Shown in pieces: positions 33,316 to 41,235 of a stretch of DNA of 49,089 bases. The notes beneath the pieces were generated by a model. It was not told the DNA's origin, made no database searches, and worked only from the letters and a program-made list of their open reading frames with translations. The position numbers were made by a program, and so were the translations under genes. The number at the start of each line of letters is the position of its first letter. Position 1 is the first letter of the stretch. This DNA comes from Oscillospiraceae bacterium (GTDB taxonomy: Bacteria; Bacillota; Clostridia; Oscillospirales; Ruminococcaceae): assembly GCA_017465665.1 (NCBI GenBank), contig JAFTVU010000005.1:1-49089 (forward strand). The letters are read 5' to 3'.

Positions 33316-35337
33316 ATGAAACATTCAGGAATAAAGAGGCGATTGCTATGTCTGGTACTTGCGGCAGCTATGGTGCTTCCGCTGACAGCATCCGTTGCCT
33401 CGGCAGCAGCTGAAAAGGAGCTGTCGTTGTCACAGGCGATATCGTTGGCTGTAAAGAACAGCAGTAAGCTGCGTTCAATAACACTCAGCAAGGTAAAAAA
33501 GCAGATACAGCTCAAACAGGCGTATTCTGCGATTGCTGATACAAGGCGCAATGAGAGCACCATCAGATTCTCTTTGCTCTTCAATATCAGATGGCCCGAA
33601 GAGCATGGTATGCCCAAGGAGATAGAGCTGCTTACAAAGGTGCCTGATATACAGAGCGAAATAAAGATACTTAATGCGAAATATAATTACACTGTGCTGT
33701 CTGAAACAGCAAAATGCGAGCAGCAGTATTATGACGTGATGTACTGCAATTACGAGGTCGATTTTTATAAGGCAATGCTTGCAGAGGCAGAAGAAGCCTA
33801 TAATAAGATACTGCGTGAATATGCCGCAGGCAACGCTAAAAAAAGCGATATCGACTACATGAAAAAGCAGGTGAAGGATGCGCAGAATTCGCTGTCAAAA
33901 GCGCAGAGTGCATATGAGGCTGCAAAGTCAAAGCTTTCCAAGATAATAGGACGCGATGTGACCAAGGGATATACATTCGGCGGCACGCTCCCCGCTGTGA
34001 ATATCGATCGTTCAATGCTCCCAAGCATTGAAAACTACGCGCTGCAGAATGATTTTACTTATTATGAGGCAAGAGAAAAGCTGAATAACGCAGAAAGTGC
34101 AAATGACACTATGAAGGGCGTTTATTCCGGAAGATACGGCAGTGATGTTGCCAACGTAATGAGCTATATCAACTCCTGTAAGGCAAGAGGTGAAGAGTTA
34201 GATTACGAAGTTTTTATTGACAAGTATAATGCTTTTCTGTCAAAAATCGAGGCGCCATGGAAAGGCAGCTATAAAATAAGTCTTATTTTCTTTTCTATCT
34301 CTATACCCAAGGAATGGTTTAAGGGCGAGTTTTCAGGAGATCGTTACCTTGAAGATGAGCGTTACGCACTGTTTGTGAATCTTGCGGAGCTTGAAGAAAT
34401 AAGAGCCGAAAAGGAATCGGCTGAGGAGGAGCTGCTTTCATCTATAAATGACGGTTATGATACTCTTGCAGCAAGCAAAAGTGCCTATACACAGGCTGCG
34501 GGTTATCTTTCAGATGCCGAAGAAAGCTATGAGGAAGCTTTGCAGGATAATATGGCAGGTCTTGTGGAGTATACCGAGCTTTATGACAAGAAGATAGGAC
34601 TTATGGAGCAGCAGAAGAGCATCTACGAAATGCGCACAGATTATGCCAAGAGCATTTCCGAGTTCAATCTGCTTACATCGGGCTTTATATCTGATATAAT
34701 TTTCGGCACTGACAATTCGGCGCTGAAGGATTATGAGGACGGAATTTCAACAGGCGATATGGTAGACAGTAACACACCGTCCTGGTATGTTGATACGCAT
34801 GGCTCCGATTATAAGTGTGAGTTCGGAGTAAAGATCCCCTCAAGCTATGGAGTAACGCATTACGAGCTTTATACCGAGGATGATCTTCAGATAGGTGCAA
34901 AAACAAAGATCAACGGCAAACTGAAAGGACTTAATGTCATATATTCAGACAGCTCTTTGCTTAAGCTGAAATTCTATGCAAACAATGAGCTGAAATATAT
35001 TGCTGTTTTTGATGGCATGCAGTATTTCGGCACACTGGATATGCAGAGCGTGGACGGCGGCACTGAACAGCTTTCCGCAGGCAAATGGAGCATAAGCAAC
35101 AGAGGTATCAAGTCTACTTTCAGAGTGACTTCGGATATGTTTGATTTTGACAGTTTTGAGGTGTATTGTAAGGAGCGGCTTGTAGGCAAGGGTACTGCAG
35201 CAAGCGGTTTCTCTCATCTCAGCAGCACCTTCGGCGATCTTTCGGATTTCAGCGTTGTGCTATATTATGCAGGCGCAGAAATGGCACGGCTGGATGTAAT
35301 TAAAACAGGCAGCGGAGAGCAGCTGCTGGTATATTGA
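33316..35337 (+). CDS. Secreted TolC-like coiled-coil protein
   Basis: 673 residues. A clear signal peptide ends near A-S-A-A-A (about 30). The mature start (L-S-L-S-Q-A-I-S-L-A-V-K-N-S-S-K-L) is the classic first helix of TolC/outer-membrane efflux proteins, followed by long helices with heptads (about 45-215 and 355-455: Y-N-K-I-L-R-E-Y-A-A-G-N-A-K-K-S-D-I-D is the usual turn of this family). The C-terminal 190 residues are a beta-rich domain not usual in TolC. In a monoderm there is no outer membrane, so it may form an alpha-helical tube or spacer in the wall. GGAGG lies 9 bases before the ATG; the gap to the MORN gene is 11 bases. Confidence 0.75.
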   Translation: MKHSGIKRRLLCLVLAAAMVLPLTASVASAAAEKELSLSQAISLAVKNSSKLRSITLSKVKKQIQLKQAYSAIADTRRNESTIRFSLLFNIRWPEEHGMPKEIELLTKVPDIQSEIKILNAKYNYTVLSETAKCEQQYYDVMYCNYEVDFYKAMLAEAEEAYNKILREYAAGNAKKSDIDYMKKQVKDAQNSLSKAQSAYEAAKSKLSKIIGRDVTKGYTFGGTLPAVNIDRSMLPSIENYALQNDFTYYEAREKLNNAESANDTMKGVYSGRYGSDVANVMSYINSCKARGEELDYEVFIDKYNAFLSKIEAPWKGSYKISLIFFSISIPKEWFKGEFSGDRYLEDERYALFVNLAELEEIRAEKESAEEELLSSINDGYDTLAASKSAYTQAAGYLSDAEESYEEALQDNMAGLVEYTELYDKKIGLMEQQKSIYEMRTDYAKSISEFNLLTSGFISDIIFGTDNSALKDYEDGISTGDMVDSNTPSWYVDTHGSDYKCEFGVKIPSSYGVTHYELYTEDDLQIGAKTKINGKLKGLNVIYSDSSLLKLKFYANNELKYIAVFDGMQYFGTLDMQSVDGGTEQLSAGKWSISNRGIKSTFRVTSDMFDFDSFEVYCKERLVGKGTAASGFSHLSSTFGDLSDFSVVLYYAGAEMARLDVIKTGSGEQLLVY

Positions 35338-35357
35338 TATAATTAGGTGGTGATACC

Positions 35358-37673
35358 TTGAATTCCAGAAAGACAACAGCAGTGATGACAGCGGCGATCC
35401 TGGCTATGACAGCAGGGATGAGTTCATTTGCTGCAACGCGGCCTACTGCCGATGAAATAAACGATTCCTCAATAATCATCGGTACATATCTGATAGATTT
35501 TGAGGCACTGAACGAGGAAAATCAGGCGCTTGCCGAGAAAAATGCTTCCGATACAAATCAGCATAAGATATATTACAAGTCGGAGCTTAATAACGGAGTA
35601 TGGTATGATATAACCACAGCGGAGAACGTTGGTGACATAAGCAGCTCAGAGGATCTTGCTGTAGCCGATTCTTTTATTGATTCATTGGAGCTTACTCTGC
35701 ATTTCCGTGCAGATGGTTCGATCGTAGATCTCAAGACAGGCGAGATAGTAAATATGCAGGAACTGAGCGGTTCAGTGGATCCATCGACATGGACGCAGAT
35801 GTCTGCGTTGGTACAGCAGCGTGATATGACCGACAAGCTGCTTGAAGAGATCGATGATGACGAGCTTCAGGAAATTTATAAAGTTGAGGACAGCGCCATT
35901 GAAGCGGTTCTTGATTATATAAGCGATGATGCCACAAAGGAGCTTCTCAATACGCTCAACAGCCTTGACAGCGTAATAAACGCATCTGCTGATGCTGCCG
36001 AAAAAGACATGGTAGTATCGTTGAAGATGAAGAAAAAGGCTCAGCTTGATATGGTTTGCTATGACATTGTATGCGGGCGTATCGATGAACAGATAGCAGT
36101 GCTTACAAAGCACGACAGATCTGCTCACGCAGAGCTTATACGTATACTTTCCGATTGTCAGAGCGCTTTGAAGAAGGCTGCGACAGAAAGTGCATCTTCT
36201 GCAGGAGCATCAGCTTCTGATGGTCCCACTGACTCTACCGAGCGCAAGCAACTGGAGCTTGAGGAAAAGATCATAGCAGCTGCTCAGAGCGGCGATGCTG
36301 CAGCGGCACTTGAAGCAGCTTCCGGACTTGCTACGCTGGAGGCTATGATAAACGGCACTTCGGGTGACGCTGAAGTTGCGGCACAACTTGCAGATGACAT
36401 GTTGAATGATACAATGGACAGCATATCTGAGCAAGTGTCGGATATTCTCAATGGTTCCGATGCTTCGGCAGGAACGGTGGCAGCACTGCGCTCCGCAATA
36501 GCCGATGCACAAAGCTATGCCAAGGACGCTGCTTATTATAAAACGGGTTCAGTTATATCGGAAGAATATAATGCACTGCTTAACGATAGCCTGACGGAGC
36601 TTGGAGAGCTTCTGGAGGCGTTAAGCTCCGATGGACTTCCCGATGACATTCTTGATGTATTGACCGAAGGCGCAGATGATGCCCTTGACCAGGCAGCAGA
36701 GGCAGAGGCGCTTTCAAGAGCGCCGTCAGATGCGCAGAAAGCCATAGATGAACTGAACGATCAGGTAGACGGTGAATATGAGCAGTATCTTCAGGCGCTT
36801 GATAAGGGTGACAGTGAGCTTGCTGAAAAGCTGAATGCGGAGCTTAATGCTCTGTTGGAACAGCTGGATCGACTTCGCAGCAGTGCCGCCGCCGAACTTG
36901 GTGCACTGTATGCACAGCTCGCAGAACTAAAAAAGCAGCAGCTCAGTGATGACAGCTCTCAGCTGAAAGAAAAGATCCGTGATGTTGAGAGTGACATATC
37001 AGCTCAGAGTGAAATGATGTCCGACGTGGACAAAGCACTTCTGGAACAGCTTGATGCCTCGCTGGAAGCCATTTCAGATGCCGCCGAAAGCGGAAGTGAA
37101 TCACAGACCGAAACAGCATATGACGATCTGAAAGATGCCTTGAAGAATATCCCGTCTGATATATTGGACGGAAATCTTAAAGCGGATATCCTTGGTTATA
37201 TTGCAGCACTCTGCGCTGATAACCCTGCTCTTGCAGATGATATTATCGGCGATATTTCAGATGCTAAAAACGGAAAGCTGGAGTCCGACAGTGGCAGCGG
37301 CGATTCCTCGTTTGATCCTGATAGTATTCCTGATATCACAGGTGAATACAAGCTGGTTATCCCCGCTTACAATATCTACAGCAATACAATGTCGGTGCAA
37401 CGCGGTAAGACGGTATATATCGATGCAGAAGAACTTGCGGTTGAGATAGGAGCACAGTATATTACTTCAGGCAGAGTGTATGTTTTCAAGGCGGACGGAA
37501 TCCTTATCGAGTTTACCCCGGGAGACAACAGGGCATATGTAAAGGATAAATTGTTTGCGCTCGCTGAGGTTCCTTATGTCAGCGGCGGTAAGTTATATGT
37601 GCCGTGCGAGCTAATAGCGGCAGGTCTCGGTATGGAAACATTCACAGAGGAAGACTGTGTTTATTTGAGATAA
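35358..37673 (+). CDS. Secreted coiled-coil protein with a C-terminal stalk (CuAO-N-like) domain
   Basis: 771 residues with a TTG start; AGGTGGTGA lies just upstream. A signal peptide ends near S-S-F-A-A (about 25). A small beta domain follows (Y-L-I-D-F-E, W-Y-D-I-T-T-A), then some 450 residues of Ala/Asp/Glu/Ser-rich predicted helix, probably coiled coil, around 140-620. The last 105 residues (M-S-V-Q-R-G-K-T-V-Y-I-D, Y-I-T-S-G-R-V-Y-V-F, G-K-L-Y-V-P-C-E-L-I) match the copper amine oxidase N-terminal-like 'stalk' domain that clostridia use on surface proteins. It is probably a wall-located rod working with the TolC-like protein encoded 20 bases upstream. Confidence 0.75.
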   Translation: MNSRKTTAVMTAAILAMTAGMSSFAATRPTADEINDSSIIIGTYLIDFEALNEENQALAEKNASDTNQHKIYYKSELNNGVWYDITTAENVGDISSSEDLAVADSFIDSLELTLHFRADGSIVDLKTGEIVNMQELSGSVDPSTWTQMSALVQQRDMTDKLLEEIDDDELQEIYKVEDSAIEAVLDYISDDATKELLNTLNSLDSVINASADAAEKDMVVSLKMKKKAQLDMVCYDIVCGRIDEQIAVLTKHDRSAHAELIRILSDCQSALKKAATESASSAGASASDGPTDSTERKQLELEEKIIAAAQSGDAAAALEAASGLATLEAMINGTSGDAEVAAQLADDMLNDTMDSISEQVSDILNGSDASAGTVAALRSAIADAQSYAKDAAYYKTGSVISEEYNALLNDSLTELGELLEALSSDGLPDDILDVLTEGADDALDQAAEAEALSRAPSDAQKAIDELNDQVDGEYEQYLQALDKGDSELAEKLNAELNALLEQLDRLRSSAAAELGALYAQLAELKKQQLSDDSSQLKEKIRDVESDISAQSEMMSDVDKALLEQLDASLEAISDAAESGSESQTETAYDDLKDALKNIPSDILDGNLKADILGYIAALCADNPALADDIIGDISDAKNGKLESDSGSGDSSFDPDSIPDITGEYKLVIPAYNIYSNTMSVQRGKTVYIDAEELAVEIGAQYITSGRVYVFKADGILIEFTPGDNRAYVKDKLFALAEVPYVSGGKLYVPCELIAAGLGMETFTEEDCVYLR

Positions 37674-37686
37674 CTTCGGAGGAATT

Positions 37687-38271
37687 ATGGGTAACTATAC
37701 AGTGATCGCAGATGCAGGAAGAAGCATAGTTGAATTTCTGCGCAGAAACTGCGTGCCGCCTGTTGATAAGCCTGAGCTTATCGGGCTTTGCTCGCCCGAT
37801 GATACGGGTAATTATTCTCTTGGTGTTTGTCTTTATGACATAGACGAGAGCAGCGAGCTTAAAATGGCACGTGATATTGTGATAGATGATACTCATGTCA
37901 AAAGTGCTCCGTCGATCATCAATCTGCATTATATGATATTTACGTCGCTCAAGACTGACATCGCAATGCGTGCGACAGACGAACAGAGGATACTGGGCAG
38001 TGTGTATCAGCGGCTTGCCGATCACAGGGTACTAACAGCTGAGGACGGGATTTCGGGTTCGTTGCTTACAAGTGGCGAAGATCTCAACATAACATTTGAG
38101 AATAAGCCTTACGAGGATAAGATCAAGGTGTGGACGGCATATAATCAGGCACCAAAGCCTTGTCTGTTCTACAAAGTAACGGCTGTTGCGGTAGAATCTG
38201 ACCTCATCAGAACAGTCAGACGTGTTACTGAGGCGGATATCAGCATAAGGCAAAAGGTAAATAAACGATGA
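37687..38271 (+). CDS. Tube/sheath terminator cap (DUF4255, Pvc16-like)
   Basis: 194 residues, starting 13 bases after the previous gene with a G-G-A-G-G ribosome site. Y-T-V-I-A-D-A-G-R-S-I-V-E-F-L-R-R, L-G-V-C-L-Y-D-I-D-E and L-H-Y-M-I-F-T-S match DUF4255, the Afp16/Pvc16 family that caps the far end of tube and sheath. L-G-S-V-Y-Q-R-L-A-D and the Y-K-V-T-A-V strand complete the fold. It overlaps the next gene by 4 bases. Confidence 0.9.
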   Translation: MGNYTVIADAGRSIVEFLRRNCVPPVDKPELIGLCSPDDTGNYSLGVCLYDIDESSELKMARDIVIDDTHVKSAPSIINLHYMIFTSLKTDIAMRATDEQRILGSVYQRLADHRVLTAEDGISGSLLTSGEDLNITFENKPYEDKIKVWTAYNQAPKPCLFYKVTAVAVESDLIRTVRRVTEADISIRQKVNKR

Positions 38272-38738
38272 AAATAACAGTTACATCTATCATAAGGATA
38301 GCAAATAGCGAAACATTTGCGCCCTTGGAAACAGCCGTTGTAAGTTCAGCAGGTGCCAGAGCCATGCATCGTGACGGTGGTTACTATGTGTTTGTGACTC
38401 CTTTTGCTGCAAACGGCAGCATTGATATATCATGTGACGGATACGCACCAATCAGCATAGTTGCAAGCGAAAAGCGCACGGTTTATCTTAAGCCGCTTCA
38501 TACAGCTGCAGCGACTACTCAGCTATATGTTTCGGAATATGATGTTGACAACCGCAGTATTGCGATCATAAGTGCAGGCGGAGATCTTCCTTTTGTTCTT
38601 GAGGAGAGTTTCGCCGCTATATCGGATGAACGTGTGCGTATAGTCGGATATGACCGCAGTAAAGGTGTTCTGACACTGGAAAAGGCGTTTAAGAAAAAAC
38701 CGTCAAAAGGACAGAGCATTATTGTAAGCGCAGAATAA
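38268..38738 (+). CDS. Small beta-rich protein of unknown function
   Basis: 156 residues, overlapping the cap gene by 4 bases (ATGA). Residues 1-75 resemble a carboxypeptidase-regulatory-like Ig fold (A-V-V-S-S-A-G, Y-Y-V-F-V-T-P, I-D-I-S-C-D-G-Y, K-R-T-V-Y-L-K-P); the second half is a further beta domain ending K-G-Q-S-I-I-V-S. In some CIS the cap protein carries an extra C-terminal beta domain, so this may be that part as a separate chain. This is inference from place and general shape. Confidence 0.65.
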   Translation: MKITVTSIIRIANSETFAPLETAVVSSAGARAMHRDGGYYVFVTPFAANGSIDISCDGYAPISIVASEKRTVYLKPLHTAAATTQLYVSEYDVDNRSIAIISAGGDLPFVLEESFAAISDERVRIVGYDRSKGVLTLEKAFKKKPSKGQSIIVSAE

Positions 38739-38750
38739 TGGAGGATATAA

Positions 38751-39140
38751 ATGGGAGATCTGGTTTGTCAGGGTGCAATGTGTGCCTGTTCTTTCGGAAC
38801 AACGCCGTCATCTCTTGGCGTTATGCCTGAAAATCAGGTGTTTGGCTGTTCTAAGCCTGCGGCAACGATAATGGACAACAAGCCTAATGTGAATATAATG
38901 CCGTTCGGAATGTGCAGCAGCATGGCAAATCCACAGGTGCAGTCTGCGACCGCAGCAGCACTTGGAGTCCTCACTCCTGTGCCATGTATGCCGGTAATAG
39001 CAGCACCGTGGGCCCCCGGAAGTCCAACGGTGATGATAGGTAACAAGCCTGCACTGACTGCTTCTTCAACGGTCATGTGTGCATGGGCAGGCTCCATATC
39101 TATAACCTTTCCGGGTCAGGCAACAGTAAAATTACCATAA
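38751..39140 (+). CDS. PAAR-like tip protein (DUF4280)
   Basis: 129 residues; GGAGG lies upstream of the ATG. V-C-Q-G-A-M-C-A-C-S-F-G, then I-M-D-N-K-P-N-V-N-I-M-P-F-G-M-C and P-G-S-P-T-V-M-I-G-N-K-P-A-L match DUF4280, the family that stands in for PAAR at the spike tip in many Gram-positive and CIS loci. Several Cys (about 7, 11, 13, 33, 54) may bind metal. No effector extension is present. Confidence 0.88.
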   Translation: MGDLVCQGAMCACSFGTTPSSLGVMPENQVFGCSKPAATIMDNKPNVNIMPFGMCSSMANPQVQSATAAALGVLTPVPCMPVIAAPWAPGSPTVMIGNKPALTASSTVMCAWAGSISITFPGQATVKLP

Positions 39141-39154
39141 CCGAGGTGAACGAA

Positions 39155-41221
39155 TTGCAGATGTTCAGCAGCTCTACGGAGCAGCTGCAGATGTATGAGC
39201 AGCTTATCGATATCTATCTTTCCGAGTATATGGAGCAGGTAGTAAGCAAAATGGAGGTCAGTGATACTCCGTTTGAAAAATACAAGGGTCTTGTTGTGTC
39301 CATGGAGGAAGCACAGTATGCAATATCAAGACCCCGCTTCGTGCTGTCCGAAAACGGAAAGAGATCGGTTTCAGAGCTGTATGAAGTTATAGAACAGCGT
39401 ACTGCGCTTTCCAAAGAAGCAGGAGTCAGACTCCCGCTTGACAACATCTGCGAGAACTTCGGCTTCGGTTTGCTGGAACGTTTTATTATAGCCTTTTCTG
39501 CAATGCCGCTGATAAATCTTTCTTATGAAAAGACATTCGGATATATAAATGATAACGTAAAGCTTTCAGCGCCTACGCTGGAGCTTGCGCTCAATATCTT
39601 TGCAGGCGGAGATCTTTCGCTCGTGCCGACTCTGAGCAACGTACTTGTGAAGTATTTCTTTGAGGAAAACAAACAGAATCCACTGAAAAGTGCACTCCGA
39701 TTAAGGGATTATTATGCATATCTGCTTTCAGGGATGGGTTATTACAGCAATTATGATTTCATGGCAATGTCCTCTGTGAAAGAGAGAGGGTTCCTGTGTT
39801 ATCCCAAGCAGTATGATGAGTTCTGCGGCATTATCAGCTCGGATATCAGTATAACGGTTCTCGTCGAGGGCGATGAGGGTTGTGGCAGGCGTCACCTTAT
39901 AAAGCAGGCGGCACTTGTTACAAGAAATCCTGTGCTTATGGTCGATCTTCAGGCGTATTGTAAGGAAGAAGAAAAGGATTCAGCGGATATTGATATCGTA
40001 AATCAGCTTATTATGCGCCAGTGTTATATCTGTATATACGGTGTGACTGATGAAAGCGATATGAAGCAGCTGCGCCACCTGTGCGATATCGCAGGAAAAG
40101 TCGCAAGGCTGTTGTTTGTCTGCGCTGATAAAGGCACGGATGCGGCATCGCAGCTTGATCGCAATGTATATTTGATACAACTGGGGGATCTTTCACATGA
40201 TGAGCGTTTTGGATTATGGAAGACCTTCGGTTTCGGGAATGATGATATCCTTCATGAGATATCAGGCAAATACAGATTCCGCCCTGCGCAGATAGTTACA
40301 GCCGCAAACGCAGTAAAGGACAGGCTTCAGCTCAGTGCAAGAAAAGAGGAGATATCGCTTTTTGATGAGTGCTGTGCAAGACTGACCGAAAACTGTATGG
40401 GCGACAAGGCGCAGAGAATAGAAAGCAAGTTTACGCTTGACGATCTGGTGCTTCCCGATGAGGAAAAATCACAGATCAGAGAGGCTTGTGCGCATATAAA
40501 ATACCGCCATCTGGTGTATGATAAATGGAATTTTGAAAGCCGTCTTTCCTACGGCAAGGGGCTGACAGTCCTCTTTGCGGGCCCCCCCGGAACTGGTAAG
40601 ACCATGGCGGCAACAATCATGGCAAGAGAGCTTGGTCTGCCTGCGTATCGCGTGGATATTTCCCGTGTTATGTCAAAGTATATCGGTGAAACAGAGAAAA
40701 GCCTGGGCGAGATCTTTGATATTGCACAGCAAAGCAATGCGATCCTTTTCTTTGATGAAACAGATGCCCTTTTCGGAAAGCGTTCCGAAATAAAAGACAG
40801 CCATGATAAATATGCCAATGTAGAAACATCGTTTTTGCTGCAGCGGCTTGAGAGCTTTGACGGGATCGTTCTGATGTCAACTAATTTATTGCAGAATATA
40901 GACGATGCCTTCATGCGTCGTATAAGTTATATCGTAAACTTCCCCTTCCCCGACGCTTCACGCAGACTGGAACTGTGGAAGAAGATGTTCCCACCCGAAA
41001 TGCCGGTTGACGGTGAGCTGGATCTTGAATATCTTGCATCTCAGTTTGAGCTGTCAGGTGCGCTGATAAAGAACACCGTAATGTCTGCAGCGTTTCTCGC
41101 TGCCGATGAGGGTGAGGCAGTCAATATGCGCCATATACTCAGAGCTGTCAGAAAACAGCTGTCTAAACAGGGCAGAGTGCTGCTCAGAGAGGATCTCGGT
41201 AAATACTCAATGTTCTTCTGA
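39155..41221 (+). CDS. CIS AAA+ ATPase (Pvc15-like)
   Basis: About 688 residues. I chose the TTG at 39155, 6 bases after GAGGTG; the ATG at 39161 is two codons on, and an in-frame ATG at 39077 lies inside the PAAR-like gene. A helical N-terminal region and a degenerate first NTPase fold (E-G-D-E-G-C-G-R-R in place of G-x-x-x-x-G-K-T) precede a working AAA+ module: F-A-G-P-P-G-T-G-K-T (Walker A, about 475), L-F-F-D-E-T-D-A-L-F (Walker B, about 534), S-T-N-L (sensor 1) and M-R-R-I (Arg finger). This is the layout of the Afp15/Pvc15 ATPase of CIS, thought to remodel subunits or load cargo. Confidence 0.93.
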   Translation: MQMFSSSTEQLQMYEQLIDIYLSEYMEQVVSKMEVSDTPFEKYKGLVVSMEEAQYAISRPRFVLSENGKRSVSELYEVIEQRTALSKEAGVRLPLDNICENFGFGLLERFIIAFSAMPLINLSYEKTFGYINDNVKLSAPTLELALNIFAGGDLSLVPTLSNVLVKYFFEENKQNPLKSALRLRDYYAYLLSGMGYYSNYDFMAMSSVKERGFLCYPKQYDEFCGIISSDISITVLVEGDEGCGRRHLIKQAALVTRNPVLMVDLQAYCKEEEKDSADIDIVNQLIMRQCYICIYGVTDESDMKQLRHLCDIAGKVARLLFVCADKGTDAASQLDRNVYLIQLGDLSHDERFGLWKTFGFGNDDILHEISGKYRFRPAQIVTAANAVKDRLQLSARKEEISLFDECCARLTENCMGDKAQRIESKFTLDDLVLPDEEKSQIREACAHIKYRHLVYDKWNFESRLSYGKGLTVLFAGPPGTGKTMAATIMARELGLPAYRVDISRVMSKYIGETEKSLGEIFDIAQQSNAILFFDETDALFGKRSEIKDSHDKYANVETSFLLQRLESFDGIVLMSTNLLQNIDDAFMRRISYIVNFPFPDASRRLELWKKMFPPEMPVDGELDLEYLASQFELSGALIKNTVMSAAFLAADEGEAVNMRHILRAVRKQLSKQGRVLLREDLGKYSMFF

Positions 41222-41235
41222 AAGGAGGTTGGATT

